From Thalassotalea sp. 1_MG-2023 (GTDB taxonomy: Bacteria; Pseudomonadota; Gammaproteobacteria; Enterobacterales; Alteromonadaceae), in assembly GCF_030546745.1 (NCBI RefSeq), contig NZ_JAUOPD010000014.1:38914-102913 (forward strand): a stretch of DNA of 64,000 nucleotides, written 5' to 3'. Below are positions 19,896 to 28,657 of the stretch, piece by piece. The notes under the pieces were generated by a model. It did no database searches and was not told where the DNA came from. It worked only from the letters and a program-made list of their open reading frames with translations. Position 1 is the stretch's first letter. The number at the start of each line of letters is the position of its first letter. The translations under genes and the position numbers were made by a program.

Positions 19896-21229
19896 GTCGT
19901 CAACTGTTCTGGAAAATGTGTATTATCTTTGCAACGGGTGTCGTTGCGCTTTTTTACTTTATTAATCTACTGACATCACGCACTGAAGAAGGCATGAGCA
20001 TGTTGGCTTTAGAGCATCGGCAGCAAATCACTGATTGGGGAAGACGCGCCGAAAAAATGTATAAATCTGGTGATATAGTAAGGTTAAGTCAGTTTCTGGA
20101 GGCACTTAAGCAGCAAGAAAACACGTGGGTGTCTGTGGTTAGTTTTGACTATGCGAATGTAGCAGGAGACCCCATTAAAGAAGTGTATCAAGGAGACCCA
20201 ATGTTTGGTCGAAGTGTCGATTGGAAAATACACTTATATCTTGACTACAACCCTGTCATGGAAGTGGCTTTTGAGAACGTTAGGGCTAATTTTCTGATAC
20301 AACTTCCAAAGAGAATGCGGCCTGGCGCTTATTGGCGCTATATTCAATTAACCATTCAAATAATTATACCTACTATTTTACTAGCGTTGCTCTGTGTTTT
20401 GTTTTATCGCTATATCATGAAACCACTTTTGCAGTTGCAGTCAGCGACACGCCTATTCAGTGAAGGGCAATTAGACAGTCGAGCAAGTGAGTTTATGGGG
20501 AAGCGCAATGATGAATTTTCTGATTTAGCCAAAACTTTCGACGACATGGCAAGTCGCATTGGTGAACAAATTTTAAATCAACGGCAACTTATCGCTGATT
20601 TATCCCACGAACTAAGAACACCATTAACAAGGCTAGACATTGCTTTAGCGACAGTTAATGATGAACAAGCGTCAGGTAATATTAAACGTATAGAGAGAGA
20701 ATCAAAGCACATTAGAAGGTTAGTGGAAGATACGTTGTCACTAGCGTGGATAGAAAATGAGAAACCCAAATTAAAAAATGAATCTCTCGATTTAATCGAT
20801 TTACTCGATGTATTAATTACAGATGCAACATTTGAATTTCCGGATAAAAACATGAGAAGTCAATTGCCAGATACTGCCTTGATTGAAAACTCTAATCACC
20901 GTGCTCTTGGTCAGGCAATTGAAAATATATTACGGAATGCACTTCGTTATACCCCTAAAGATAAAGTTGTAGAGATAACCTTACTTGTTAAAAACGATCA
21001 ATATGAAATAGCTATTCTTGATCGCGGTCCGGGTGTACCTGAGGATTTATTACAAACAATATTTAAACCATTTTTCCGGGTAGATAAATCACGAGAACGT
21101 AACGGAAATAGTTTTGGATTAGGTTTAGCGCTAGCGCAGCGACAATTATCAGCGATTAGAGCAGAAGTCAAAGCAAGCAATCGTAAGGGGGGAGGGCTAG
21201 CAATGATAATTACGATCCCCAAAAAATAA
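19892..21229 (+). CDS. Membrane sensor histidine kinase
   Basis: The 445-residue kinase has two transmembrane helices (about residues 8-25 and 150-172) bracketing a periplasmic sensor of about 125 residues. A HAMP domain, a DHp helix with phospho-acceptor histidine in DLSHELRTPLTRLD, and a C-terminal ATPase domain follow (NILRNALRYTP, DRGPGVP, FGLGLALAQRQL). It is translationally coupled to the regulator. No ligand-binding motif was recognised in the sensor. Confidence 0.93.
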   Translation: MSRQLFWKMCIIFATGVVALFYFINLLTSRTEEGMSMLALEHRQQITDWGRRAEKMYKSGDIVRLSQFLEALKQQENTWVSVVSFDYANVAGDPIKEVYQGDPMFGRSVDWKIHLYLDYNPVMEVAFENVRANFLIQLPKRMRPGAYWRYIQLTIQIIIPTILLALLCVLFYRYIMKPLLQLQSATRLFSEGQLDSRASEFMGKRNDEFSDLAKTFDDMASRIGEQILNQRQLIADLSHELRTPLTRLDIALATVNDEQASGNIKRIERESKHIRRLVEDTLSLAWIENEKPKLKNESLDLIDLLDVLITDATFEFPDKNMRSQLPDTALIENSNHRALGQAIENILRNALRYTPKDKVVEITLLVKNDQYEIAILDRGPGVPEDLLQTIFKPFFRVDKSRERNGNSFGLGLALAQRQLSAIRAEVKASNRKGGGLAMIITIPKK

Positions 21230-21315
21230 CTAGTGCCTGTAGATTGTCGGGTATAAGTTATTCCTTATTGGCCAGTAAATGTAAAAAATGTAAAGATGCT
21301 GTTATTCTCTCTGTA

Positions 21316-21334
21316 AATAACAATAATTCGTATT
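21316..21334 (+). promoter_or_regulatory. Fur-box-like site upstream of the TonB receptor
   Basis: The 19-mer AATAACAATAATTCGTATT matches the classic Fur consensus at about 12 of 19 positions, including the core AATAAT. It lies about 40 bases before the receptor start, where repression would be expected. It is inferred by eye only. Confidence 0.45.
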
Positions 21335-21374
21335 CGTAATTTTAAAAAGCCAATCAGTAAACTATAGGTCTCTT

Positions 21375-23384
21375 ATGAATCCGACATTATTAAAAAGTGG
21401 TATTAAGCCACTTTCCGTAGCGATTTTGTTTGCACTTAGTGGGCAACAAGCGCTTGCAGAAAACAATATCGATAAAAATACAGACCAAAAAGGCAATAAT
21501 AACATTGAATCTATTGTTGTTGTTGGTCAAACCACTAATACATTAGTCACCACACAAGATCTCGAAAAATACCAAGCGAATGACTTAGCTGACGTATTTA
21601 GACTAGTGCCTTCAGTGTCTGTTGGTGGCTCTCTTGGTATTGCCCAAAAGGTATATATCCGTGGTATGGAAGATACCTTATTAAATGTTACGGTTGATGG
21701 TGCGCCTCAAACGAGTACGCTTTTCCATCACATTGGACGTTTATCCATCGACCCTGAACTATTAAAAGAAGTTGAAGTACAAGCTGGGGCTGGTGAAGCA
21801 ACGGCTGGTTCTGGCGCTATTGGTGGTGCAATTCGTTTTAAAACCAAAAATATTAATGATGTACTCGAAGACAATGAAAGCTTCGGTGGAAAAATCAAGG
21901 CAAATTATTTCAGTAATGAAGGTTACAAAGGTAGTGCTGCTCTTTATGGTCGATTTAATGATGACTGGGGTGTAATAGCTTCTTACGTATACACCGACCG
22001 TGAAAATATGGAAGATGGCGATGGTAATGAGGTTTCAGGCACTGATCCTGAGCAAAGCTTAGGTTTTATTAAACTTAGCGGTAACATCGATGAAAATCAA
22101 AGCTTAAGTTTAAGCTATGAATCTCGTGAAGAAGAAGGAGATTTTGTACAACGTCCTAACTGGCCAGAGTCAAGCTGGAACCCTTTATATCCAATTACCG
22201 TTGAACGAGACACATTGGTATTTAACCATGCGTATGCAGCTAATAATCTGGTCAATTTAGAAACAAGCATTTACACAACTAAAGCGAGTGTTGAACAAGA
22301 TATTTATGATAAGTGGGGTATCTATAAAGGTGAAGTTTCTTCAACGGGCTTTGATATTCGAAACAGTAGCCAATTTGGCGAACATGCACTTACGTACGGT
22401 ATTGAATATCGAGATGACGAAGTAACAGCTGGCGCCCCAAGTGATGCTGGTGCAAAAGAAACAGGCACTGTCACTGGAATATACCTACAAGATCACTGGC
22501 AGCTTACTCGTGACTTATTACTAAGTATGGGGCTTAGGTATGATGAATACGAATTAGATCAAGCAACTTATGATAATAAAGTAGACAGTGATGGAGTGAG
22601 TCCAAACTTAGGAATTCAATATACGTTAAATGATAACTGGACGCTTAATGTAGGTTACGCTCAAGCAATGCGTGGTAAAGAAATTGGTGACTCTTTTACC
22701 ATTGAAGCTGGATATGTAACAGTTGATCCCGCGTTAGAAGCGGAAGAAGTGAGTAACACTGAACTAGGTCTAACTTACCGTGATGATCATTGGAATATTG
22801 TTGCATCTGTCTATCAAAGTGATATTGATAACGTAATTTTAGACCAATTAGGTCAAGGTACTTATTATGAAAATGTGGGTACATTAGAAACCGACGGCTT
22901 TGAATTGAAAGTTGGTTACTGGATTGGCGATTTTCAAATTGTCGCAAACTACGCAAATAGCGATGCAGAATTAAACGGCAATAAGGTTGAAGGTTATGAA
23001 TATATTGGCTTAGCTAATGTACGCGGTGATACCTGGGGCTTTAATGTCAATTACGCGCTTTCGAACACTATTGAAATGGGTTGGAACTTAGAATACGTTG
23101 AAGATTTGAACGATATTGAAGTGTTTCATCGAGCAGTTGATATTGGTTGGACACCAACAACAACAGAGATAGATAAAAAAGGGTATCAAGTACACGACGC
23201 ATATTTGCAATGGGAGCCTAACGAGTCAATTTTAGTTAACCTAACCGTCACCAACTTGCTTAATGAGCAATATATTGATCATTCAAGTGTCGGTGATTAT
23301 AACGTTGTTCCTGGTTGGGAAGGGGTGTCAGGCTTATATGAGGCAGGACGCGATATCCGTGTTTCATTAACTTATAACTTCTAA
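21375..23384 (+). CDS. TonB-dependent outer-membrane receptor
   Basis: The 669-residue receptor has a signal peptide ending near residue 28 (GQQALAEN). A TonB-box-like segment ESIVVVGQTTN is followed by a plug domain (DVFRLVPSVSVGGSLGIAQKVYIRGMED) and a 22-strand-type barrel ending in an aromatic residue (VSLTYNF). Such receptors import ferric siderophores, haem or other metal complexes. The exact ligand is not evident. The Fur-like site, the PepSY gene and the two-component operon around it support iron or metal uptake. Confidence 0.93.
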   Translation: MNPTLLKSGIKPLSVAILFALSGQQALAENNIDKNTDQKGNNNIESIVVVGQTTNTLVTTQDLEKYQANDLADVFRLVPSVSVGGSLGIAQKVYIRGMEDTLLNVTVDGAPQTSTLFHHIGRLSIDPELLKEVEVQAGAGEATAGSGAIGGAIRFKTKNINDVLEDNESFGGKIKANYFSNEGYKGSAALYGRFNDDWGVIASYVYTDRENMEDGDGNEVSGTDPEQSLGFIKLSGNIDENQSLSLSYESREEEGDFVQRPNWPESSWNPLYPITVERDTLVFNHAYAANNLVNLETSIYTTKASVEQDIYDKWGIYKGEVSSTGFDIRNSSQFGEHALTYGIEYRDDEVTAGAPSDAGAKETGTVTGIYLQDHWQLTRDLLLSMGLRYDEYELDQATYDNKVDSDGVSPNLGIQYTLNDNWTLNVGYAQAMRGKEIGDSFTIEAGYVTVDPALEAEEVSNTELGLTYRDDHWNIVASVYQSDIDNVILDQLGQGTYYENVGTLETDGFELKVGYWIGDFQIVANYANSDAELNGNKVEGYEYIGLANVRGDTWGFNVNYALSNTIEMGWNLEYVEDLNDIEVFHRAVDIGWTPTTTEIDKKGYQVHDAYLQWEPNESILVNLTVTNLLNEQYIDHSSVGDYNVVPGWEGVSGLYEAGRDIRVSLTYNF

Positions 23385-23409
23385 ACTTTTTTAACTAAAT
23401 CAATTACAC

Positions 23410-23438
23410 AACGGTAATCACGAAAAGTGATTACCGTT
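23410..23438 (+). terminator. Hairpin between the TonB receptor and PepSY genes
   Basis: A 12-bp perfect stem, AACGGTAATCAC with GTGATTACCGTT, has a GAAAA loop. It is followed by TAGTATTTTA rather than a clean T-run, so it may be a partial terminator or an mRNA-stabilising hairpin that lowers expression of the downstream gene. Confidence 0.65.
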
Positions 23439-23462
23439 TAGTATTTTATAAGGGCCAATAAA

Positions 23463-24602
23463 ATGCTGAGGAAAATGCTCTTTTGGACACATTTAGTGAT
23501 AGGGATTACTGTAGGTGTTGTGGTGTTCATCATGTCTGCTACTGGGGTTCTATTAACCTATGAAGCACAAATTAAAGAATGGGATGATGCAAGACATAGT
23601 GTTAAACCGCAAGCCGGTCAACAACGCTTAAATACGGATCAAATATTATCAATTATCCGACAAAAACACCCGGATGAAAATCACCTCTATATTCATCAAT
23701 TTAAGGGAGAAGAGCGTGCCATACCAGTTTGGGCAGGACCGAATCGCTATTTATTATCACCTTATACTGGTGAAATCATTCTAAAGGGAGATAGTTGGAT
23801 TGTTGAAACTCTTCATTTCATTACCGACCTTCACCGCTGGTTAGCGCTTGAAGGAAGTAAGCAACCTATCGGTAAGGAAATTACCGCATATAGTAATTTG
23901 CTGTTTATTTTCCTTATCATTACCGGCGCGTATTTATGGTTACCACGCCACTTTAAATGGCGATTAATTAAGACACAATTATTTTTTAAAAAACAATTCA
24001 AAAGCCGACATGCTAAGTACTTTAATTGGCACCATGTGTTTGGTGTATGGGCAATACTACCTTTATTTATAATAGTGGCTACTGCCACTGTCTTTCATTT
24101 TCATTGGGCAAATGATTTGCTCTATGGAGTGTATGGAGAAGATGCACCGGGCCCAAGAGAACGTCGAGTGCCTGTTCAACTTATTGATGGGAAACAGTCA
24201 TATGAAACTTTATTTACTGTCGCGAAGCAACACGCAATTGAAAACGGTGTAGGTGACTGGCACTCAATGTGGTTAGAATTTGGCAGAGAAACGGGGAATA
24301 CGCGTTTTTGGATTGATCCAAGCTTGGGTAATAGTTATGAACGTGCTTATGCACTTTTCTTAGATAACGATACTGCAGAGGTAATACGTGTAAAACGAGG
24401 CCAAGATTGGTCAGAAGGGGATCAAGCATGGGGTGTGGTAAGGTTTTTACATACCGGTGAATATTATGGTTTGATAGGTCAAACCATTGCGGGCTTAGCA
24501 TCACTAGCTGCGTGTTTTCTTGTGTTTACAGGTTTTATGTTATCTTGGCGCCGGCTATTTAAGCCAAAAAAGAGAAAAGCGTTAAAGAAATGTGATACTT
24601 AA
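23463..24602 (+). CDS. PepSY-associated transmembrane protein (siderophore-reductase/PiuB-like)
   Basis: The 379-residue inner-membrane protein has four main helices, starting at LFWTHLVIGITVGVVVFIMS and ending with LASLAACFLVFTGFMLSWRRLF. PepSY-type periplasmic segments lie between them. Histidines embedded near the helices (FWTHL, FITDLHRW, WHHVFGVW) could bind haem, as in ferric-siderophore reductases of this family. It sits directly behind the TonB receptor, so reduction or processing of the imported metal complex is the likely role. Confidence 0.85.
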   Translation: MLRKMLFWTHLVIGITVGVVVFIMSATGVLLTYEAQIKEWDDARHSVKPQAGQQRLNTDQILSIIRQKHPDENHLYIHQFKGEERAIPVWAGPNRYLLSPYTGEIILKGDSWIVETLHFITDLHRWLALEGSKQPIGKEITAYSNLLFIFLIITGAYLWLPRHFKWRLIKTQLFFKKQFKSRHAKYFNWHHVFGVWAILPLFIIVATATVFHFHWANDLLYGVYGEDAPGPRERRVPVQLIDGKQSYETLFTVAKQHAIENGVGDWHSMWLEFGRETGNTRFWIDPSLGNSYERAYALFLDNDTAEVIRVKRGQDWSEGDQAWGVVRFLHTGEYYGLIGQTIAGLASLAACFLVFTGFMLSWRRLFKPKKRKALKKCDT

Positions 24603-24759
24603 ACTGGTTAATTACAATAGTAATCAATATTAAACATAAAAAGTATTCAACTCATAAACTATACAAACTCACCAGTTATATAACTTAACGGTTGAAACGA
24701 ACCTTGAGTAGCACTTGCTTTGCCATTATCTGTAGTAGCTCATATCTGACTCAAAATTT

Positions 24760-24778
24760 AGTCTAATCGGTTTAGACT
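24760..24778. repeat. Small hairpin downstream of the PepSY gene
   Basis: AGTCTAA and TTAGACT form a 7-bp stem with a TCGGT loop, in the convergent gap between the PepSY and TetR genes. There is no T-run beyond two bases. It may contribute to termination. Confidence 0.4.
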
Positions 24779-24821
24779 TCACATGACAGACAGCTATGAG
24801 CGATAAGCGGACATGTAAACT

Positions 24822-25388
24822 TTAAGTAGTAGTGCGTACCCGTACCCCTTTGAACAAAAAGTCTAGGGAGTTATCTGCACAGTCTGGTGTCAACTCACCC
24901 GTTGAGTCGCAAGCTAGTGCCATTGAAAAACCATGAAGATAGTCAACTAATAGATCAAGAAAAGCTTTTTCTTGATCGTTTCTTAGCTTTAATGGGCTAA
25001 CAATTAAACTAAATCTACTTATAAATACATCAGCGGGGCTGTTTGAAGACATTGATAGAAGAGTCTCTAACAACCCATCATATTTTTTGAGAATGGCTAA
25101 ATAGCTTATTGAAAGCTTTTTTAGTTCCTGTTTCCAATCTAATTTTCCGCTAGGTACATATATTTCAGACATTAGTGACTTAGCAACCCCCTCCAGCAAA
25201 ATGCTTTTGTTATTAAAGTAATAATACAAAGCCATAGGATCTACGTTCAATTCTTTCGAAATAGCCCTCATGCTAGGAACTTTCCCAGTACCATCCATCA
25301 TAAATTTAACCTTACTTATTATTAACTCGGCACTAAGACTGTCTTTATCTTTGGAGGGGCGACCCCTTTTTGCTTCGGATTGATTCAT
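24822..25388 (-). CDS. TetR/AcrR-family transcriptional repressor
   Basis: The 188-residue protein has an N-terminal helix-turn-helix (VPSMRAISKELNVDPMALYYYFNNKSILLEGV, residues 39-70) typical of TetR repressors. A variable ligand-binding C-terminal domain follows. The basic N-terminal tail KRGRPSKDKD is common in this family. It diverges from a reductase-like gene, and two palindromes in the shared intergenic region are the probable operators. The inducer is unknown. Confidence 0.9.
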   Translation of the reverse strand: MNQSEAKRGRPSKDKDSLSAELIISKVKFMMDGTGKVPSMRAISKELNVDPMALYYYFNNKSILLEGVAKSLMSEIYVPSGKLDWKQELKKLSISYLAILKKYDGLLETLLSMSSNSPADVFISRFSLIVSPLKLRNDQEKAFLDLLVDYLHGFSMALACDSTGELTPDCADNSLDFLFKGVRVRTTT

Positions 25389-25416
25389 ATAAAAATCTAT
25401 ATACTTTACTTTTAAT

Positions 25417-25459
25417 TTCTACATTGTAGAATAATATTAATATATTCTACAATGTAGAA
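25417..25459. promoter_or_regulatory. Double palindromic operator, TetR / reductase intergenic region
   Basis: TTCTACATTGTAGAA (25417-25431) and TTCTACAATGTAGAA (25445-25459) are each 7-1-7 palindromes and reverse complements of each other. Their centres are 28 bp apart, so the pair forms a larger dyad. They lie between the divergent starts, which suits repression of both genes by the TetR protein. Confidence 0.8.
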
Positions 25460-25489
25460 TAAAGTTAAATTAAGTCAATTGAGGTAATT

Positions 25490-26029
25490 ATGTCCAATAA
25501 AGTATTTATAGCTACAAGCCTTGATGGTTACATCGCTGGAAAAAATAATGAAATTGATTGGTTAGAGACTATTCCTAATCCAGACAATATCGATATGGGT
25601 TATCAGGCTCACATGGAAAGCATCGATGCTTTAGTTATGGGTCGCAACACGATGGAGTTGGTTGCTAATATGGATATTGAATGGCCTTACAGCAAACCTG
25701 TTTTCGTTTTAAGCAAATCATTGAAGAAAGTGCCAGATAAACTAGAAGGAAAAGCATTTTTAGTTAACGGAGATCTAAAAAGTATCAATAACGAGTTAAA
25801 GGATAAAGGGTACAACAATTTATATATAGATGGTGGCTTGACTGTTCAGGTTTTTTTAAAAGAAGACTTGGTTGATGAACTTATAATTACAACAATACCA
25901 ATATTACTTGGTAGTGGCATCCGACTATTCGGTGAATTAGATCGTGTATTAGAATTTAGGTGTATAAAATCTGAAAGGTACTCAAATGGTATCTGTCAAA
26001 ATCGTTTTGAGCGGTACACAGGCTTATAG
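25490..26029 (+). CDS. Dihydrofolate-reductase-like protein (RibD C-terminal domain family)
   Basis: The 179-residue protein resembles YwjB/YyaP-type RibD_C proteins: KVFIATSLDGYIAGKNNEIDW at the start, ALVMGRNTMELV (NADPH-binding region) and ELIITTIPILLGSGIRLFGE near the C-terminus. Members are stand-alone NAD(P)H-dependent reductases of uncertain substrate. It is likely controlled by the adjacent TetR regulator. It is not FolA, which has a different active-site arrangement. Confidence 0.85.
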   Translation: MSNKVFIATSLDGYIAGKNNEIDWLETIPNPDNIDMGYQAHMESIDALVMGRNTMELVANMDIEWPYSKPVFVLSKSLKKVPDKLEGKAFLVNGDLKSINNELKDKGYNNLYIDGGLTVQVFLKEDLVDELIITTIPILLGSGIRLFGELDRVLEFRCIKSERYSNGICQNRFERYTGL

Positions 26030-26039
26030 TCAATTGAAA

Positions 26040-26076
26040 ATATGTGCCAATATAAAAGGCCGCTATTGGCACATAT
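26040..26076. terminator. Terminator after the reductase-like gene
   Basis: ATATGTGCCAATA pairs perfectly with TATTGGCACATAT over 13 bp around an 11-base loop, followed by GCTCTTT. The strong stem has only a modest T-run. Confidence 0.7.
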
Positions 26077-26182
26077 GCTCTTTACGACAAAGTCGCTCGG
26101 TAATTAGGCCGACAGACTCCCTTGGTAATCACATTTAATCACATTATCTTTGGTATTTATTGTTTCATTGTATAAACAACAT

Positions 26183-26214
26183 TTATCGATGCTTCTATTA
26201 AGAAGCATCGATAA
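26183..26214 (-). terminator. Hairpin spanning the ttcA stop codon
   Basis: TTATCGATGCTTCT and AGAAGCATCGATAA form a 14-bp perfect stem with a 4-base loop. On the minus strand the left arm encodes the last residues of TtcA (I-I-D-A-S) and the stop TAA is in the loop. The following T-run is poor. Confidence 0.65.
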
Positions 26215-27094
26215 TTTCTATATTTTTTATATCGATTAAATTTGATGAAGAAATATCGACACCACTAAATTCATGTTCTTTTGGTGCTTGCGTTCTATCA
26301 ATAGATAAACTAGAAAAGTCATAAAGGCTATTATCAGAAAGCTGAGAAGGGCTCACATTTTGTATGCTTTTAAACGTATTTTCTACTCGGCCTGGAGATT
26401 CGTTTTCCCATGTTGTTAGCATTTTCTTAATTTTTTTTCTTTGTAAGTTTTCTTGAGAGCCGCAAAGATTACAAGGAATAATAGGGTAATCATTAATTTC
26501 TGCTAGTGTTGCAATATCTTTTTCCCGGCAATAGGCAAGCGGACGAATGATAATATTACGTTTATCATCACTGAGTAACTTTGGTGGCATGGCTTTCAAT
26601 TTTGCATTATTAAACATATTCATGAGCAACGTTTCAACGATGTCATCCATGTGATGACCTAACGCAATTTTTGTTGCGCCAATGTTTTCGGCAAAACCAT
26701 ATAAGGAGCCTCTTCTAAGGCGTGAGCATAAAGAGCAGGTAGTTTTTCCTTCTGGGATTTTTTGCTTTACTACTGAATAGGTGTCTTTATCGATAATATA
26801 GTAATCAATACCTTTTTCTTCTAGGTAAGCTGGTAAAATATGTTCTGGGAAACCTGGTTGTTTTTGATCAAGATTTACAGCGATTACTTCAAAGTTTATT
26901 GGCGCAACTCGCTTTAAGTATAAAAGCGTATCAAGCATCACAAATGAGTCCTTGCCACCACTGATAGCAGCCATAATTACGTCGCCTTCTTCAATCATAT
27001 TGAAATCAGCAATCGCCTTTCCTACTTTACTGCGTAGGCGTTTTTGCAGTTTGTTAGCTTCATAATTATCTTTTCGAGTATCAGTGTATGTCAT
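26198..27094 (-). CDS. ttcA: tRNA 2-thiocytidine biosynthesis protein TtcA
   Basis: The 298-residue enzyme thiolates cytidine 32 of certain tRNAs. The PP-loop [10 protein letters not shown] (near residue 48) binds ATP. The cysteine pairs in [12 protein letters not shown] and PCNLCGSQ are the iron-sulfur and catalytic cysteines of the TtcA family. The start MTYTDTRKD was chosen, six codons inside the longest frame, to match the family N-terminus. Location beside uspE and fnr agrees with gammaproteobacterial synteny. Confidence 0.96.
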   Translation of the reverse strand: MTYTDTRKDNYEANKLQKRLRSKVGKAIADFNMIEEGDVIMAAISGGKDSFVMLDTLLYLKRVAPINFEVIAVNLDQKQPGFPEHILPAYLEEKGIDYYIIDKDTYSVVKQKIPEGKTTCSLCSRLRRGSLYGFAENIGATKIALGHHMDDIVETLLMNMFNNAKLKAMPPKLLSDDKRNIIIRPLAYCREKDIATLAEINDYPIIPCNLCGSQENLQRKKIKKMLTTWENESPGRVENTFKSIQNVSPSQLSDNSLYDFSSLSIDRTQAPKEHEFSGVDISSSNLIDIKNIEIIDAS

Positions 27095-27287
27095 GTGTAT
27101 TTGGCATCTCAAACGGAAATGGGCGCCATTATAAAGTGTCTATAAGATGATGATAAGTAAAAATTAGCGGAATAGACGTTAACTTGCTTTTAAAAATCAC
27201 AGAATATGCTTTTATTGATTGTTTTATTTAGCCTACTAGAAAGTTAGAGTTAAATAATGTTCATTATTGTTGCTATTTAACAAATAA

Positions 27288-27311
27288 GAAGGCCTAGCAA
27301 AGTAAGCCTTC
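27288..27311 (-). terminator. Terminator of uspE
   Basis: GAAGGC and GCCTTC, extended by a TA/TA pair across a mismatch, form a stem with a GCAAAG loop. On the minus strand it is followed by TTATTTG. It lies about 40 bases beyond the uspE stop. Confidence 0.65.
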
Positions 27312-27352
27312 GTAAAATAGTTATTTGCTTAAGAATATGACACTTTGATAGG

Positions 27353-28282
27353 TTAATCTTGTAAAGGTGATTTGTAGCCTTCAGGTTTTAAAGCTAATAC
27401 ATCACAATTTAATCGGTCAATAACATGCTCGGCTGTATTTCCAATTAACGCAGCAGAAATTCCCGTTCTTCCTATTGTCCCTAAAACGACAAGTTCCGCA
27501 TCAAGTTGTTGAGACACTTCTTCAATAACATCTTCTGGTAACCCTTCCCTTACATGGGTGTTTTCAGCTGAAATACTGTATTTAGTCGCGTGATTTTGCA
27601 TGGCTTGTTGGTGATGTTGTCGCATTGAATCATTGTATTCGTTGGCGTTAAACTCAGGAATTTCAATTGCAATGTTTACCGGTGTTCCTGGGTATGAATT
27701 CACTAAGTGCACATTACCGTGAATAATATTGCCAAGTAGAACAGCCTCTTGAGTGATTATATCATTTAATGAGGTATGTTCTGACTCGTTACTACCTACA
27801 TTCACTGACGCTACAATATTACCATTTGCAGGCCAACTATGATCTTTCACTAACAATACAGGGCAAGGGCACTTTCTTAAGATATGCCAATCAGTGGGCG
27901 TAAAGATAACGGCTTTTAACTTATCGTGCTCATGAGTACCTTTGATGACAATATCAACGTTATGATGAATCGCTTGTTCAATAATGGGTTCGAAAGGTCT
28001 GTTGTGCCATACAACTTGGTGGTTGATTGTTAGGCCTTGATGGTTTTCTTGGGCGATGATATTTTCAAGCCATGTTTTACGGTCATCAATTAAGGATTGA
28101 CGCATGGCTTCGCGTTCATCACTTGATAGCATGGTAGTCATTTCATAAGAAAAATCATAAATAGACAGAAACGCGACAATATTTCCCTGAGTTTTATGAG
28201 CTAGCTCTATTGCACGTTTTAATGCTTTTTGCTCTTCAGTAGTAGGATCTATGACTGCTAAAATCTTTTGATATTTTTCCAT
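27353..28282 (-). CDS. uspE: Universal stress protein E
   Basis: The 309-residue protein has two tandem Usp domains, as in enteric UspE. The first begins MEKYQKILAVIDPTTEEQKALKRA and the second ends with ELVVLGTIGRTGISAALIGNTAEHVI, the G-2x-G-9x-G-(S/T) pattern of ATP-binding Usp domains. It follows fnr on the same strand but is separated by 375 bases that include an FNR-like site at an ideal distance from a -10 element. It is probably induced under oxygen limitation. The start is eleven codons inside the longest frame. Confidence 0.95.
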   Translation of the reverse strand: MEKYQKILAVIDPTTEEQKALKRAIELAHKTQGNIVAFLSIYDFSYEMTTMLSSDEREAMRQSLIDDRKTWLENIIAQENHQGLTINHQVVWHNRPFEPIIEQAIHHNVDIVIKGTHEHDKLKAVIFTPTDWHILRKCPCPVLLVKDHSWPANGNIVASVNVGSNESEHTSLNDIITQEAVLLGNIIHGNVHLVNSYPGTPVNIAIEIPEFNANEYNDSMRQHHQQAMQNHATKYSISAENTHVREGLPEDVIEEVSQQLDAELVVLGTIGRTGISAALIGNTAEHVIDRLNCDVLALKPEGYKSPLQD

Positions 28283-28657
28283 TGTTGACTCCAAAATAGT
28301 GTCTTTAATGATCAATTATAGTTAGGGTCTGTTGATCTTTCTCGTTTATTTTTACAACCGCTTATGGGTATTTAAACAAGGCATTGCGATTAATGTGTGG
28401 CAATTCCACATGAAAAAGCAATAACGTTGTATAAATGACAAAAACCGTTGCCTTTTCTCTGTACCAAACGCTAACTGTTTATTGTTGTTCGCCATTTACA
28501 TAGATTAACCAAACTACATTGCTAGCGTCTTAAACAAAAAGGGTTTAGCGCAAACAACAGTTAATCTCGAAAGTTCGACAAGCCTTAGTATAGCGTTACC
28601 TACATTTTAATTTGTTGTTTTAAATCAAAGATGAAGTAAACAGTAATGTACACTTAC
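28283..28657 (-). other. uspE upstream region / long 5' leader
   Basis: Besides the FNR-type promoter at its right end, this gap holds a small hairpin, TGTGG-CAATT-CCACA, at 28396-28410. If transcription starts near 28580, the uspE leader would be about 300 bases. No small open frame in it looks convincing. Confidence 0.45.
28587..28628 (-). promoter_or_regulatory. Class II FNR-dependent promoter of uspE
   Basis: On the minus strand TTGATTTAAAACAA (28628-28615) matches TTGAT-N4-ATCAA at 9 of 10 positions. The -10 hexamer TATACT occupies 28592-28587. A start at 28580 would put the FNR site exactly at -41.5 and the hexamer at -12 to -7, the standard class II geometry. Confidence 0.75.

Noticed and set aside
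24603..24821. Hidden gene in the convergent gap after the PepSY gene
   Set aside because: No frame with a start signal of useful length exists; only a small hairpin was found.
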